From assembly GCA_031291475.1 (NCBI GenBank), contig JARLIY010000032.1, positions 1-64,000 on the forward strand: a stretch of DNA of 64,000 nucleotides. Direction: 5' to 3'. The notes below the pieces were generated by a model, which saw nothing but the letters and a program-made list of their open reading frames with translations, was not told where the DNA came from and ran no database searches. Below are positions 31,480 through 40,188 of this stretch, one piece after another. This DNA is from Xanthobacteraceae bacterium. GTDB lineage: Bacteria > Pseudomonadota > Alphaproteobacteria > Rhizobiales > Xanthobacteraceae. Within the stretch, counting starts at the first letter, position 1. Each line of letters begins with the position of its first letter. The position numbers were made by a program, and so were the translations under genes.

Positions 31480-31947
31480 TCACTGCGCCGCGGTTTTGGC
31501 GGCGGGCTGGTTACCGCGCTTGGCTTCGATCTGGCCGATGGCGTCGACCACGGCATCGAAGGTCAAAAGCGTCGAAGCGTGCCGCGCCTTGTAGTCGCGC
31601 ACCGGCTCGAGCACGGCGATATCGGCCCATTTGCCGGCGGCCGGAGGCGGGCCGTTCTCCTTGAGCATTTTGCGCACGTCCTCGCGCAAGGCGCGCAGTT
31701 CACCGGCGCTGGAGCCGATGACGTTGCGCGCCATAATCGAGGAGGATGCCTGGCCGAGCGCGCAAGCTTTCACCTCATGGGCGAAATCGATCACCTTGTC
31801 GCCGTCCATCTTCAGATCGACGGTGACCGTCGAGCCGCACAACCGCGAAACCGCCTTGGCCGTGGCGTCCGGGTCGGCCAGCCGCCCGATACGCGGAATC
31901 GTGCCAGCAAGTTCGATAATGCGGCGGTTATAGACGTCATTGATCAT
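31480..31947 (-). CDS. IscU/SufU-like iron-sulfur cluster scaffold protein
   Basis: A 155-residue protein of the NifU-N/IscU family, which holds nascent Fe-S clusters. Two of the three usual ligand cysteines are visible, in SRLCGST (near 37) and EVKACALGQASSS (near 62); at the third site the pattern is ARHASTLL, that is HAS in place of the usual HCS. The start at 31947 (MINDVYNRR) gives the family N-terminus; the longer open frame upstream overlaps hisI and is not real. Downstream is yidD. Confidence 0.88.
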   Translation of the reverse strand: MINDVYNRRIIELAGTIPRIGRLADPDATAKAVSRLCGSTVTVDLKMDGDKVIDFAHEVKACALGQASSSIMARNVIGSSAGELRALREDVRKMLKENGPPPAAGKWADIAVLEPVRDYKARHASTLLTFDAVVDAIGQIEAKRGNQPAAKTAAQ

Positions 31948-32070
31948 TGCAAACGCGCCATTTGGGCGAAGTGTATTGATCTTCCGCGGGTCTATATTGC
32001 AAACGTCTATATATGTACCAAAGGCGCGCTGCGAGAGTCCCGGCGTTGCCGCCACAAATGACGTGCTGAC

Positions 32071-32523
32071 ATGTCCGACGAAACGCCGTTCGCCCCGCCC
32101 AGCGCCGCCACCGAACTGGAAGAGAGCGCCAGGCTGACGCCGAAGTTCGACGTCGACGGGCTTGTGACCTGCGTCGCCACCGACGCCCGCTCGGGCGACG
32201 TGCTGATGGTCGCGTATATGAATGCGCAGGCGCTGGCGAAAACCATCGCCACCGGGGAAGCCTGGTATTTCAGCCGCTCGCGTGGGGAGCTGTGGAAAAA
32301 GGGCGAGAGCTCCGGCCATACCCAGCGCGTGGTCGAGATGCGCATCGATTGCGACCAGGACGCCGTGTGGATCAAAGTCGAGCAGACCGGCGGCGCCTGC
32401 CACACCGGCCGCCGCTCGTGTTTCTATCGCACGGTGCCGCTCAGCAAAGCCGGCGCAGTCACGCTCGAATTCCGCGACGAGCGCGTGTTCGACCCAAAGG
32501 CTGTATATCCGGGCAAGGATTGA
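32071..32523 (+). CDS. hisI: Phosphoribosyl-AMP cyclohydrolase
   Basis: A 150-residue enzyme of histidine biosynthesis that opens the purine ring of phosphoribosyl-AMP. The signatures SGDVLMVAYMNAQALAKT, WYFSRSRGELWKKGESSG and the zinc-binding GGACHTGRRSCFYRT are all present; no fused HisE domain. It is divergent from the Fe-S scaffold gene, with 123 bp between them, and its stop abuts that of the convergent lyase gene. Confidence 0.95.
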   Translation: MSDETPFAPPSAATELEESARLTPKFDVDGLVTCVATDARSGDVLMVAYMNAQALAKTIATGEAWYFSRSRGELWKKGESSGHTQRVVEMRIDCDQDAVWIKVEQTGGACHTGRRSCFYRTVPLSKAGAVTLEFRDERVFDPKAVYPGKD

Positions 32524-33423
32524 TCAGCCGCCACGTCGCCGGCGATCGGGCTTCGTCATCGCTGCGCGCTCCAGCAGTCGCTTGGCGCGGACAAGATGCG
32601 GCCGGTCGTACATCAGCCCGCCGATGCCGACGACGCCAGCGTCCGGACTGGCGGCGAACGCATCGACGATCGCCTGCGCCTGGCGCACCGCATCCGGCGC
32701 CGGCGTGAAGATCGCATTGATGATCGGCACCTGCACCGGATGGATGGCCATTTTTCCCGAAAAGCCGTCGCGGCGTGCAGCTCCGCATTCGCGGCGGAAG
32801 GCCTCGGTGTCGCTGAAATCGACAAAGACGGTGTCGATCGCGGGCACGCCCGCAGCGGCAGCAGCGGTGAGACACAAGGCCCGCGCCAATCGATAAGGGT
32901 CGAGCAGCACGCCCTCGGTGTCGCGGTTGCTCTCGGCGCCGAGTTCGGCGGAAAGGTCTTCGGCGCCCCAGGTCAGCGCGGAAAGCCGCTTGCTGGCGCC
33001 CGCATAGGTGCCGGCAAGGAACAGCGCCGCGGCCGTCTCGGTGGCGATCGCCGCGATCTTGATGTGGCCGTCGGGCAAGCCGTTGGTCGCTTCGCGCGCC
33101 GCGAGCTTGGCGTCGGCGTGTACGACGGACGCACCGCCTTCCGCCTTCGGCAGCATGATGGCGTCGGGGTTTCCCGGCACGATGGCGTCGAGATCGGCAT
33201 CGATGAGGCCGGTCTTCAGGCTGTTGACGCGGACCAGGAGATACGGCCGCGTCTTGGCCCCGCCGACCTCCTTGAGGAACGCCGCCGCACTCTGCCGCGC
33301 GCGCGCTTTGCCGCTATGGGCGACCGAATCCTCAAGGTCCACGATCAGCGCGTCGGCGCCGCTCGTCATAGCTTTGTCGAGCTTCTTGGGGCTGTCGGCG
33401 GGAACGAAAAGGAGCGAGCGCAT
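32524..33423 (-). CDS. HpcH/HpaI aldolase/citrate-lyase family protein (CitE-like)
   Basis: A 299-residue TIM-barrel CoA-ester lyase. Family markers are RSLLFVPADSPKKLDKAM at the start, GADALIVDLEDSVA (near 24-37), and PKAEGG (near 92), with Glu and Asp metal ligands in ALTWGAEDLSAELG. Relatives include malyl-CoA/citramalyl-CoA lyases. AAGGAAAG precedes the ATG at 33423. The exact substrate cannot be told. Confidence 0.9.
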   Translation of the reverse strand: MRSLLFVPADSPKKLDKAMTSGADALIVDLEDSVAHSGKARARQSAAAFLKEVGGAKTRPYLLVRVNSLKTGLIDADLDAIVPGNPDAIMLPKAEGGASVVHADAKLAAREATNGLPDGHIKIAAIATETAAALFLAGTYAGASKRLSALTWGAEDLSAELGAESNRDTEGVLLDPYRLARALCLTAAAAAGVPAIDTVFVDFSDTEAFRRECGAARRDGFSGKMAIHPVQVPIINAIFTPAPDAVRQAQAIVDAFAASPDAGVVGIGGLMYDRPHLVRAKRLLERAAMTKPDRRRRGG

Positions 33424-33508
33424 AGCTTTCCTTCATGCCCCGTCGGCTTGTGGAGGAGGGGTCGAGGGCATGCCAAGGGCATCAATTCACTTCGGCCGGG
33501 CACATCCG

Positions 33509-34489
33509 TCAATGGGAGTGGTGGGCATGGATGAGCGCCTCGAAACCCGGCGGGCTCGTGCCGAGCACTGCCACGACGGCGATGATGGCGGCGCCCAGAG
33601 CTACCTCGATCGCGGTGTTGCGGCGTAACTGACGCAATGCCGCCGCCGAGCCCGCCGCGCTCGCGTCGTGCACCAGACGCGGCGTCAGGCGCAGCCGGTT
33701 GACCGCGGCGATCGCCACTATGACGAGGAAAAGCGCGATTTTCGCCAGCAAGAGCCGTCCGTAATCCGTTTCCGTCAGCGCCGAGACGCTGCCGGCAAGA
33801 TACCAGGTGTTGATGGAGCCGGTGACAAGGAGCGTGCCGACGCTGCCGATGCCGACGGTCGAGAAGCGCAATGTCGCCACGCGCGCGATGGCAACGGAGG
33901 CTGGATCATGTCCTGCGGCGGCAAGCAGGAGCGCCAGCGGCAGCAGCGTTCCGATCCACGCCGCCGCGGCGATCAGATGCACGAAATCGGCGATCAGATG
34001 GACAACACCCTCGATGCCGGCGCCGCCGACGGCATGGCCGGCCCAGGCCAACGCGCCGACCAGGCCGGCGGCCAGCGCACCGACGACGGACTTAATCGGG
34101 ATCGATTTCACCCCCTCCGCCGACAGGAACGGAACGAACATTCCCGCGAGCAGGCAGGCCAGCACGAACCGGTCAGGCCAGACGCGGCCAAAGCCCGTCT
34201 GCGCCAACACGGTCCACAGGATGCCTTCGGAGACTACCTCCGCCCAGCTGCTGTCGCTCATGGACTGCGCGACGACAACGAGCCAGGCGGCGCCCGAGAC
34301 CACGGTCAAGAGCAAAGCGATCCAGGCGAGCAAGGCAAGACGCCGCCGCAGCAACGCGGGCAGACGCGTCGGCGCGCCGGCCGCGGCAAAGGCAGGCTCG
34401 GCGACGAAGACGATGAAGAAGGCCGCGCCTGCCACGCTCAGGGTCGCGGCGTAATGAGCGGCGCGCGCGTAGATCAGCGGGTCGTTCAA
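33509..34489 (-). CDS. copD: CopD-family copper resistance membrane protein
   Basis: A 326-residue protein with about eight membrane helices. The CopD pattern is seen in AGHAVGGAGIEGVVHLIADF followed by VHLIAAAAWIGTLLPLAL. It most likely starts from a TTG at 34489, where GGAGGAT lies upstream; there is no suitable ATG. It ends in a His tail (LIHAHHSH). Last gene of a four-gene copper unit, 34 bp after copC. Confidence 0.88.
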   Translation of the reverse strand: MNDPLIYARAAHYAATLSVAGAAFFIVFVAEPAFAAAGAPTRLPALLRRRLALLAWIALLLTVVSGAAWLVVVAQSMSDSSWAEVVSEGILWTVLAQTGFGRVWPDRFVLACLLAGMFVPFLSAEGVKSIPIKSVVGALAAGLVGALAWAGHAVGGAGIEGVVHLIADFVHLIAAAAWIGTLLPLALLLAAAGHDPASVAIARVATLRFSTVGIGSVGTLLVTGSINTWYLAGSVSALTETDYGRLLLAKIALFLVIVAIAAVNRLRLTPRLVHDASAAGSAAALRQLRRNTAIEVALGAAIIAVVAVLGTSPPGFEALIHAHHSH

Positions 34490-34523
34490 GCCATCCTCCC
34501 GGCGCTGCGACCGGCGCGCCCGA

Positions 34524-34880
34524 TCATGAACCGCCGACGGTGAACGAGAAGCTTCCCTCGGTGGTGTGGGTGTCGACCGACAGCGCGTGCCAGCGAACGC
34601 GATACGAACCAGGGCCGAGCGGCTTGAGCCCGATGCGCATGGTGTTGCCGCTGATCTGCGCCTTGCCTTGATCGACGCGGGCGCCGGCGGCGTCGGTGAC
34701 CTGCACGTTGCTGAAAGCCGGTTCGAGGTTTTGCGTGAACGACAGCGAAACCTCGCGCGGCGCGGTGCGCAGGGTGCTGCCGACCAGCGGACTGGCATGA
34801 TCGAGGAAGGCGTGTGCCTGCGCGGCACCGGCCGACAGCGCCGCGAGCAAAAAAGTTACGAGGATGACCGGCGTGCGCAT
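34524..34880 (-). CDS. copC: CopC-like periplasmic copper-binding protein
   Basis: A 118-residue exported protein with a signal peptide (MRTPVILVTFLLAALSAGAA) and the CopC copper site: His at the mature N-terminus (AHAFLDHASP) and VDTHTTEGSFSF near the C-terminus. CopC carries Cu(II) in the periplasm and works with CopD. GAGGAG precedes the start at 34880. It lies between the barrel-like gene and copD. Confidence 0.92.
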   Translation of the reverse strand: MRTPVILVTFLLAALSAGAAQAHAFLDHASPLVGSTLRTAPREVSLSFTQNLEPAFSNVQVTDAAGARVDQGKAQISGNTMRIGLKPLGPGSYRVRWHALSVDTHTTEGSFSFTVGGS

Positions 34881-34890
34881 GATTTGCTCC

Positions 34891-35856
34891 TCAGGAGGCG
34901 GGTTTGACGGGAGGCCGAGACGAGCCGCCGATGAGCGGTTGTCCCAGCGTTGAGGGAAACATGTCATCGAGATAAATGTGGAACTGTCCGAGCACGCCGA
35001 AGCCGCTGCCGCTCGTGCGGTTAACCGGGATGATCGCTTCAAACCCGATCTGGTAAACGCTCCCCACATAGATCACGCCCGGATTGATCGTGCCGGTGGT
35101 GATCGAGGGATTGCCGATATTGTTGGCGACCGGCGTGAACATCTGCGCTTCCACAAGCGGGATCAGATGATTGATGAAGTCGGGAAGCTGAAGATCTTTC
35201 ACCTCGGATTTGAGGTAGGGCATGCTGTATTGCACCGACGCGCCATACACCAGCACTTGGGGAACATTGGTGTTTTGCGAGATGATGTAGGACGTGGTCG
35301 GAATCTGATAACCGACCTGTCCGGTGAGCGCGAGCGGCCGCGCCCAGCCGATGGTGTCGGGCAACTGACCGAGTCCCTGACCGAAATAATAGGTCGGGGT
35401 CAGCATCGTATAAGGCGTGCCGATTCCGGCGTTGGTGGCGCCGGTGTTGCCCCAATCGACGATCAGGCCCAACAGCATCGCCGTTTCGGAGGATGGCGCT
35501 TTGAGCAGCTGATATTGCAGCGTGGTTTCAAGGTCGCCGAATCCGGCCATGACCGGACCGCCGGGGGTGCGGATCTGGGACCACTGATCGCTGATCCCGA
35601 AGCCGAGGTCTTCGGTGATGCGCTTGTCGAATTCCGCCGAGATATCGACTTGACTGCCAGGAGGCACCGAGCCGGTCCTGAACCAGTCGACGGTCGGCAG
35701 CGACATTTCGTCGGCGACGCAAGGATCGTCGATCACCAGCGTTGCGGGAAAGAAGCGGGGACCGACGAAACAATGGGCGGAGGCATGTGAGACTGGCGGC
35801 AACGCGAACATCAGCACGAATGCGAATGCACGCAAGCGCCTGGAAAGGCTGGGCAT
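34891..35856 (-). CDS. Exported, probably outer-membrane barrel protein of the copper unit
   Basis: A 321-residue protein, start at 35856 (MPSLSRRLRAFAFVLMFALP) with a signal peptide. The mature part begins AHCFVGPRFFPATLVIDDPC and has many alternating aromatic/hydrophobic strands (QYQLL, MLLGLIVDWG, YTMLTPTYYFGQGL), as in outer-membrane beta-barrels. Its stop lies 10 bp before copC, implying a role in metal handling or efflux. The family is not one I can name with certainty. Confidence 0.65.
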   Translation of the reverse strand: MPSLSRRLRAFAFVLMFALPPVSHASAHCFVGPRFFPATLVIDDPCVADEMSLPTVDWFRTGSVPPGSQVDISAEFDKRITEDLGFGISDQWSQIRTPGGPVMAGFGDLETTLQYQLLKAPSSETAMLLGLIVDWGNTGATNAGIGTPYTMLTPTYYFGQGLGQLPDTIGWARPLALTGQVGYQIPTTSYIISQNTNVPQVLVYGASVQYSMPYLKSEVKDLQLPDFINHLIPLVEAQMFTPVANNIGNPSITTGTINPGVIYVGSVYQIGFEAIIPVNRTSGSGFGVLGQFHIYLDDMFPSTLGQPLIGGSSRPPVKPAS

Positions 35857-35913
35857 CAAAAGACTCCATTTCGCTGAGAGACGACACGGCGGCCGCGGAA
35901 CGGCCGCCAGCAA

Positions 35914-36303
35914 TCACCCGCGAAGTGGAGGACCTCGGGGACGTGCAATCGAATAATCGGAAAGGCGGGGGAGGGAGCGTTCATCGGCCGTCCACGGGAC
36001 GTCGATAATTTCAACATTCACACGCGTGAACAACGCGGGCGGCGAACCGATGACTGCGTGATGCGCTCCGGCAAAGCAGAATATGCAGTGGCTGCAACCG
36101 AGATGCCCGGGGATACCGGCCGGCGGGGCGGGCGCGCCCTGGGAATCGTGGAGGCAAAGCTCGAAACCCGGCGTGGTGGTATCGGCGCGGGCGGGGAGGG
36201 AAAATCCGCCGATGACGATCAACAGGCTTTGCGCGGCGACGGCATAGGCGACGGCAATGCCGATCAGCGGCCGCCAGAGTTTTTTTATGCCACGCTTGAA
36301 CAT
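35914..36303 (-). CDS. DUF2946-like copper-associated protein
   Basis: A 129-residue protein beginning MFKRGIKKLWRPLIGIAVAY, one membrane segment or uncleaved signal, followed by a Cys/His-rich part (FELCLHDSQG and HLGCSHCIFCFAGAHHAVIG). This is the pattern of DUF2946 proteins, small exported proteins that occur in copper operons. It is the first gene of the unit DUF2946-barrel-copC-copD. Confidence 0.75.
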   Translation of the reverse strand: MFKRGIKKLWRPLIGIAVAYAVAAQSLLIVIGGFSLPARADTTTPGFELCLHDSQGAPAPPAGIPGHLGCSHCIFCFAGAHHAVIGSPPALFTRVNVEIIDVPWTADERSLPRLSDYSIARPRGPPLRG

Positions 36304-36390
36304 GCAGCGCCCATAAGCCCGTGACAATCATCGGAAACGGCAAATCCAAAGTCAACGTGCGAAATCTGGAACGACTGCAAACTGTTCCCG

Positions 36391-36876
36391 TCACTTCGGC
36401 CGCATGAGCATGAAAGCCTGACGGCGACATTCGGCGACGAGCTTGTTGTCCTGGTTGTAGGCGCGATGGTGAAACTCGACGATGCCGGCGCCGGGCCGCG
36501 ACTTCGATTCACGCTTGCCGATGACCTCGGTCGTCGCATGCAGCGTGTCGCCCTCGAATACGGGGTGCGGGAATTTCACCTCGCTCATGCCGAGATTGGC
36601 GATGGTGGTGCCGACGGTGAGATCGGAGACCGACATGCCGATCATCAGGCCGAGCGTGAACAGCGAGTTCATCAAGGGCTTCCCCCATTCGGTCTCCTGC
36701 TCGCAGAAATGCCGGTCGATATGGAGCGGCTGCGGGTTGAGCGTCATGTTGGAGAACAACATGTTGTCCATCTGGGTGACGGTGCGCGTATAGCGGTGCT
36801 CGATGACCTCGCCGGGGACGAAAGCCTCGAAATAGAGCCCGCCGCGCTTGTGCCGCATGCTCGTCTCCTGGGTCAT
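36391..36876 (-). CDS. MaoC-family (R)-specific enoyl-CoA hydratase-like protein
   Basis: A 161-residue hot-dog-fold protein. Residues around NPQPLHIDRHFCEQETEWGK and PLMNSLFTLGLMIGMSVSDL fit the MaoC hydratase motif (Asp/His dyad in the H-D region), and the rest fits mesaconyl-CoA hydratase-like proteins. GAGGAGGCAGGG precedes the ATG at 36876. In related bacteria such proteins accompany CitE-like lyases; here one lies 3 kb away. Confidence 0.88.
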   Translation of the reverse strand: MTQETSMRHKRGGLYFEAFVPGEVIEHRYTRTVTQMDNMLFSNMTLNPQPLHIDRHFCEQETEWGKPLMNSLFTLGLMIGMSVSDLTVGTTIANLGMSEVKFPHPVFEGDTLHATTEVIGKRESKSRPGAGIVEFHHRAYNQDNKLVAECRRQAFMLMRPK

Positions 36877-37085
36877 CCCTGCCTCCTCACTGCTGTTGAG
36901 CACCCGTTTACCACAAGGCTTAATCATTCTTAACGCCGGCGCGGCGGATTGGCGCAAGCGGGCCGGGAAATGCTCGATGCATCAGGGCGGGCGCCGGTAA
37001 GCTTCCCGAAAATCTATGGTGAACGCTTTATTAACGCGGGCTTCCTAGGATCGAGGCAGAGACTCGTTTGGCGTGAGCAAAACCG

Positions 37086-38258
37086 ATGATCGTCCGGCAT
37101 TTTCTCGACTGGATACGCACGGCACCGGCCGGCCAGCGAGCCGAAGCCACCAGCGCGCTGGCGCGGGCCTATCTCTATTCCGATCTGTCGCCCGACGATG
37201 CCGCCGCCGCCGAAGGCGCGATGCTCATGCTGCTCGACGATGCTTCGCCGCTGGTCCGTCGGGCGCTTGCCGATGCGCTGGCGGCAAGCCCGAGCGCGCC
37301 GCCGGCCATCGTGCTGGCGCTCGCCGCCGACCAGCCGCAGATCGCCGCCCCGGTGCTGGCGCTGTCGCCGCTTTTCATCGATGCCGATCTGGTCGATGCG
37401 GTGGCGACTGGCTCAGGCGCCGCGCAAGCCGCGATCGCCAGCCGCGCCGCGCTGCCGCGCTCGGTCGCCGCCGCCATCGCCGAGGTCGGCTCGGCGGAAT
37501 CCTGCCTTGTGCTCCTGGAAAATTCCGAGGCCGATATCGCGCCGTTTTCGATCGATCGCATCGCCGAGCGGCACGGCCACCTTGCCGCCATTCGCGAGCC
37601 GCTGCTCGCGCGGCACGATATCGCGCCGGCGACACGGGTGACTTTGGTCGCCAAGCTGTCGGAAACGCTGGCCGGCTTCGTCGCCGAGCGCCAGTGGCTC
37701 GATGCCGATCACGCCAAGCGCGTGGCGCGCGAAGCCTGCGAGAAGGCGACGCTGGTGCTGGCGGCGGATACGCCGATGATGCAAATGCGCCCGTTGATCC
37801 ATCATCTGCGCGTCGGCGGCCAGCTCACCGCCGGGCTGATCTTGCGCGCGCTCCTGTCCGGCAACGTCGTCCTCTTCGAGGAGGCGTTGGCCGAATTGAC
37901 CGACATGCCGATCGAGCGCGTGTCGGGCATCGTCCACGACAGCGGCAATGCCGCCTTGCGCGCGCTGTTCGATCAAGCCCGGCTGCCGCCCTCGACTTAT
38001 CCGGCCTTCAAGGAGGCCATCGGAGCGATGCGCGAGGGCGGCTTCGACGGCGAGCCGGGCGGCGCCGCGCGCCTCAAGCGGCGCATGATCGAGCGCGTTC
38101 TGACCCGCTGTGAGGATGAGGCGTTGGGCGAGCTTGAGCCGCTGTTGACGCTGTTGCGCCGCTTCGCCACCGAAGCGGCGCGCGAAGAAGCGCGGCTGTT
38201 CTGCGACGAGCTCGTCGCCGAATCCCTCGACGACGATCAGCAATCGGAAGCGGCGTAA
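37086..38258 (+). CDS. DUF2336 protein
   Basis: A 390-residue, Ala/Leu-rich helical-repeat protein of the DUF2336 family, found in many alphaproteobacteria. HEAT-like helices are evident (LVRRALADALAASPSAPPAI, RVTLVAKLSETLAGFVAERQ). No catalytic motif. Function unknown. Composition of the gene makes long spurious frames on other strands. It is a single transcription unit followed by a palindromic repeat. Confidence 0.85.
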   Translation: MIVRHFLDWIRTAPAGQRAEATSALARAYLYSDLSPDDAAAAEGAMLMLLDDASPLVRRALADALAASPSAPPAIVLALAADQPQIAAPVLALSPLFIDADLVDAVATGSGAAQAAIASRAALPRSVAAAIAEVGSAESCLVLLENSEADIAPFSIDRIAERHGHLAAIREPLLARHDIAPATRVTLVAKLSETLAGFVAERQWLDADHAKRVAREACEKATLVLAADTPMMQMRPLIHHLRVGGQLTAGLILRALLSGNVVLFEEALAELTDMPIERVSGIVHDSGNAALRALFDQARLPPSTYPAFKEAIGAMREGGFDGEPGGAARLKRRMIERVLTRCEDEALGELEPLLTLLRRFATEAAREEARLFCDELVAESLDDDQQSEAA

Positions 38259-38264
38259 ATCGTA

Positions 38265-38340
38265 GTCATTGCGAGCGAAGCGAAGCAATCCAGTCTGCGA
38301 TGGAATCTCGATTGCTTCATCGCTTTGCTCCTCGCATGAC
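38265..38340. repeat. REP-like palindromic intergenic repeat
   Basis: The left arm GTCATTGCGAGCGAAGCGAA (38265-38284, continuing GCAATCC) is the approximate reverse complement of ATTGCTTCATCGCTTTGCTC and following (38310-38340). The unit GTCATTGCGAG...GCAATCC is a widespread intergenic palindrome in alphaproteobacteria. It lies between convergent genes and could end transcription from both sides. Confidence 0.8.
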
Positions 38341-38348
38341 GAGAAATC

Positions 38349-39137
38349 TCAATACCCGAATTGCTCGCGGATGATGCGCTCGTCGAGGCTGTGGCCCGGA
38401 TCGAACAACAGATGCATGGCGATGGAGTGGTCCATGCTGATCTCGACCGAGCGCACCGAGCGCACCTCGTTGCTGTCGGCGACGGCGGCGACCGGCCGCT
38501 TTGCCGCCTCGCGCACCTCGACGGTGACGTGGGCGCGGTCGGGCAGGAGCGCGCCGTGCCAGCGCCGCGGCCGGAACGGACTGATCGGGGTGAGCGCCAG
38601 GAGCGGCGCGCCGATGGGAATGATCGGTCCTTGCACCGACAGATTATAGGCGGTCGAGCCGGCGGGCGTCGCCAGCAGCACGCCGTCGGCCACCAGTTCG
38701 GCGAGGCGCTCTTCGCCGTCGACCAGGATGCGCAGCCGCGCCGCCTGATAGCTCTGGCGGAACAGCGAGACCTCGTTGATGGCGCGATGGCGATGCAGGC
38801 GTCCGGCGGCGTCGCGCGCGCGCATAATCAGCGGATGGATCACGGAGACATGCGCGGCGGCGAGCCGTTCCGCCAGATGCTTTTCGGAAAACTCGTTCAT
38901 CAGGAAGCCGACCGTGCCGCGATGCATGCCATAGATCGGCTTGCCGGAATTCATGAACCGTTGCAGGGTCGCCAGCATGAAGCCGTCGCCGCCGAGCGCG
39001 ACGACGACGTCGGCGGTCTCCGGCAGCGCCTCGCCATAGCGGCGGACGAGCGCTCGCCGCGCCTTCTGCGCTGCGGGCGTGTCGCTGGCGACGAAGGCGA
39101 CGCCTTTGTAACGGGGTCCGCTGGGTCGTTTGGGCAT
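38349..39137 (-). CDS. nadK: NAD kinase
   Basis: A 262-residue enzyme that makes NADP from NAD. The GGDG motif ([15 protein letters not shown] near 47-61), the [10 protein letters not shown] segment and the [17 protein letters not shown] segment are all present. It is monofunctional with no fused domain. It is convergent with the DUF2336 gene across the REP-like repeat, and divergent from cutA. Confidence 0.95.
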   Translation of the reverse strand: MPKRPSGPRYKGVAFVASDTPAAQKARRALVRRYGEALPETADVVVALGGDGFMLATLQRFMNSGKPIYGMHRGTVGFLMNEFSEKHLAERLAAAHVSVIHPLIMRARDAAGRLHRHRAINEVSLFRQSYQAARLRILVDGEERLAELVADGVLLATPAGSTAYNLSVQGPIIPIGAPLLALTPISPFRPRRWHGALLPDRAHVTVEVREAAKRPVAAVADSNEVRSVRSVEISMDHSIAMHLLFDPGHSLDERIIREQFGY

Positions 39138-39203
39138 CGTAATGACTGACTTAATGTCTGGTTCGGCGGCCCATGCAAAAACCGGCCGCCACGGGAGATG
39201 GGC

Positions 39204-39536
39204 ATGGAACGCGCGGCTTTCGTCTATACGACCTTTCCATCGATTGTCGAGGCGGAGCGGACCGGGCGCGCGCTGGTCGAGCGGCGGCTTGCGGCTTGCG
39301 TCAACATCCTGCCGGGCATGATCTCACACTATTGGTGGCAGGGCGCCATCGAGCGCGCGGAGGAGGTGGTCATGCTCGTCAAAACCCGGGCGAGCCTCAC
39401 CGAGAAGGTGCGCGCCGCGTTGCGGCAAATGCACTCCTACACCACGCCCGCCGTTCTCGTGATCCCGATCGAGGACGTCGATCCGGACTATCACGCCTGG
39501 ATCGAGGCGGAGACTTCATCCGCCTCCGCATCATGA
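39204..39536 (+). CDS. cutA: Divalent-cation tolerance protein CutA
   Basis: A 110-residue trimeric-type protein: [36 protein letters not shown] and [15 protein letters not shown] are family signatures. The start at 39204 is preferred over the ATG two codons upstream because GGGAGA then lies six bases before it. CutA has been linked to copper tolerance; a copper unit lies 3 kb away but is separate. Confidence 0.92.
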   Translation: MERAAFVYTTFPSIVEAERTGRALVERRLAACVNILPGMISHYWWQGAIERAEEVVMLVKTRASLTEKVRAALRQMHSYTTPAVLVIPIEDVDPDYHAWIEAETSSASAS

Positions 39537-39560
39537 AACCGAGCGGGGAGGGGATTTCAG

Positions 39561-40103
39561 CTAATAGGTCGCTGTGCCGTCGATGACGTCTTTGAGCATT
39601 TTGTAGGGGCGGCAGTCGGTGCCGCAGATCAGGCGCACCTTTTCGAGATCGTCCTTCGCCTTGAGCAGATTGCCCTGCTCGGCGTGCCACATGCCGTAAT
39701 ACGACCAGGTCACGGCGTGATTGGGGTCGGCGGCAAGCGCCCGCTCGTACCAGATCTTGGCGTCGTCGTAGCGGCCGAGCTTGCGGCTGGCGTAGCCGAT
39801 CAGCGTCGCCACGTCGGCATTGTCGTCGTGGCCGAGCGTGCGCAATGCGGCGATGCCGCGGACGTAGTCGCCCTGGTCGTAAATAAGCGTATAGGCGGCG
39901 TGATAACCGCGCAGAAAATCCTCGGCCGAACTGCTTTTGTCACTCTTCGGAGGTTTGGTCTGCGTCCCCTTGGTGGACTTGCCCTGATCGGTCGGGGGCG
40001 GCGGTGGCGTTGGATTCTCGTCGCCGACGGCGGCGGCGATGTCGGGGGCGACGAGAACGGCTGTAAACAGCAGCGCGGCAGCAAGCGAAAGCAATGACTT
40101 CAT
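39561..40103 (-). CDS. Exported TPR protein
   Basis: A 180-residue protein: signal peptide (MKSLLSLAAALLFTAVLVAP), a Pro/Lys/Ser linker and then about three TPR units (AEDFLRGYHAAYTLIYDQGD; YASRKLGRYDDAKIWYERAL; YYGMWHAEQGNLLKAKDDLE). A Cys pair (ICGTDCRPY) lies near the end. Likely a periplasmic scaffold protein. It is followed by nothing in its operon. Confidence 0.8.
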   Translation of the reverse strand: MKSLLSLAAALLFTAVLVAPDIAAAVGDENPTPPPPPTDQGKSTKGTQTKPPKSDKSSSAEDFLRGYHAAYTLIYDQGDYVRGIAALRTLGHDDNADVATLIGYASRKLGRYDDAKIWYERALAADPNHAVTWSYYGMWHAEQGNLLKAKDDLEKVRLICGTDCRPYKMLKDVIDGTATY

Positions 40104-40188
40104 GGCGCCTCTCCAGGAGCAACGCGGCAATATACACGGCCGCGCAGGTCTTGACGCGACGCTTCGATGTCATCGAGAAAAAGTGATC

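Noticed and set aside
30724-32061. 445-codon plus-strand frame across thrS, yidD and the Fe-S scaffold gene
   Set aside because: It is antisense to three well-supported genes and its product is low-complexity.
31948-32403. N-terminal extension of the Fe-S scaffold frame
   Set aside because: It runs antisense through hisI and precedes a normal family N-terminus.
33668-34543. Plus-strand frame over copD
   Set aside because: Antisense shadow; copD has a recognisable family pattern and membrane helices.
37073-38113. 346-codon frame over the DUF2336 gene
   Set aside because: Frame-shifted shadow of a GC-rich, Ala-rich gene; translation is mostly Arg/Ala/Gly.
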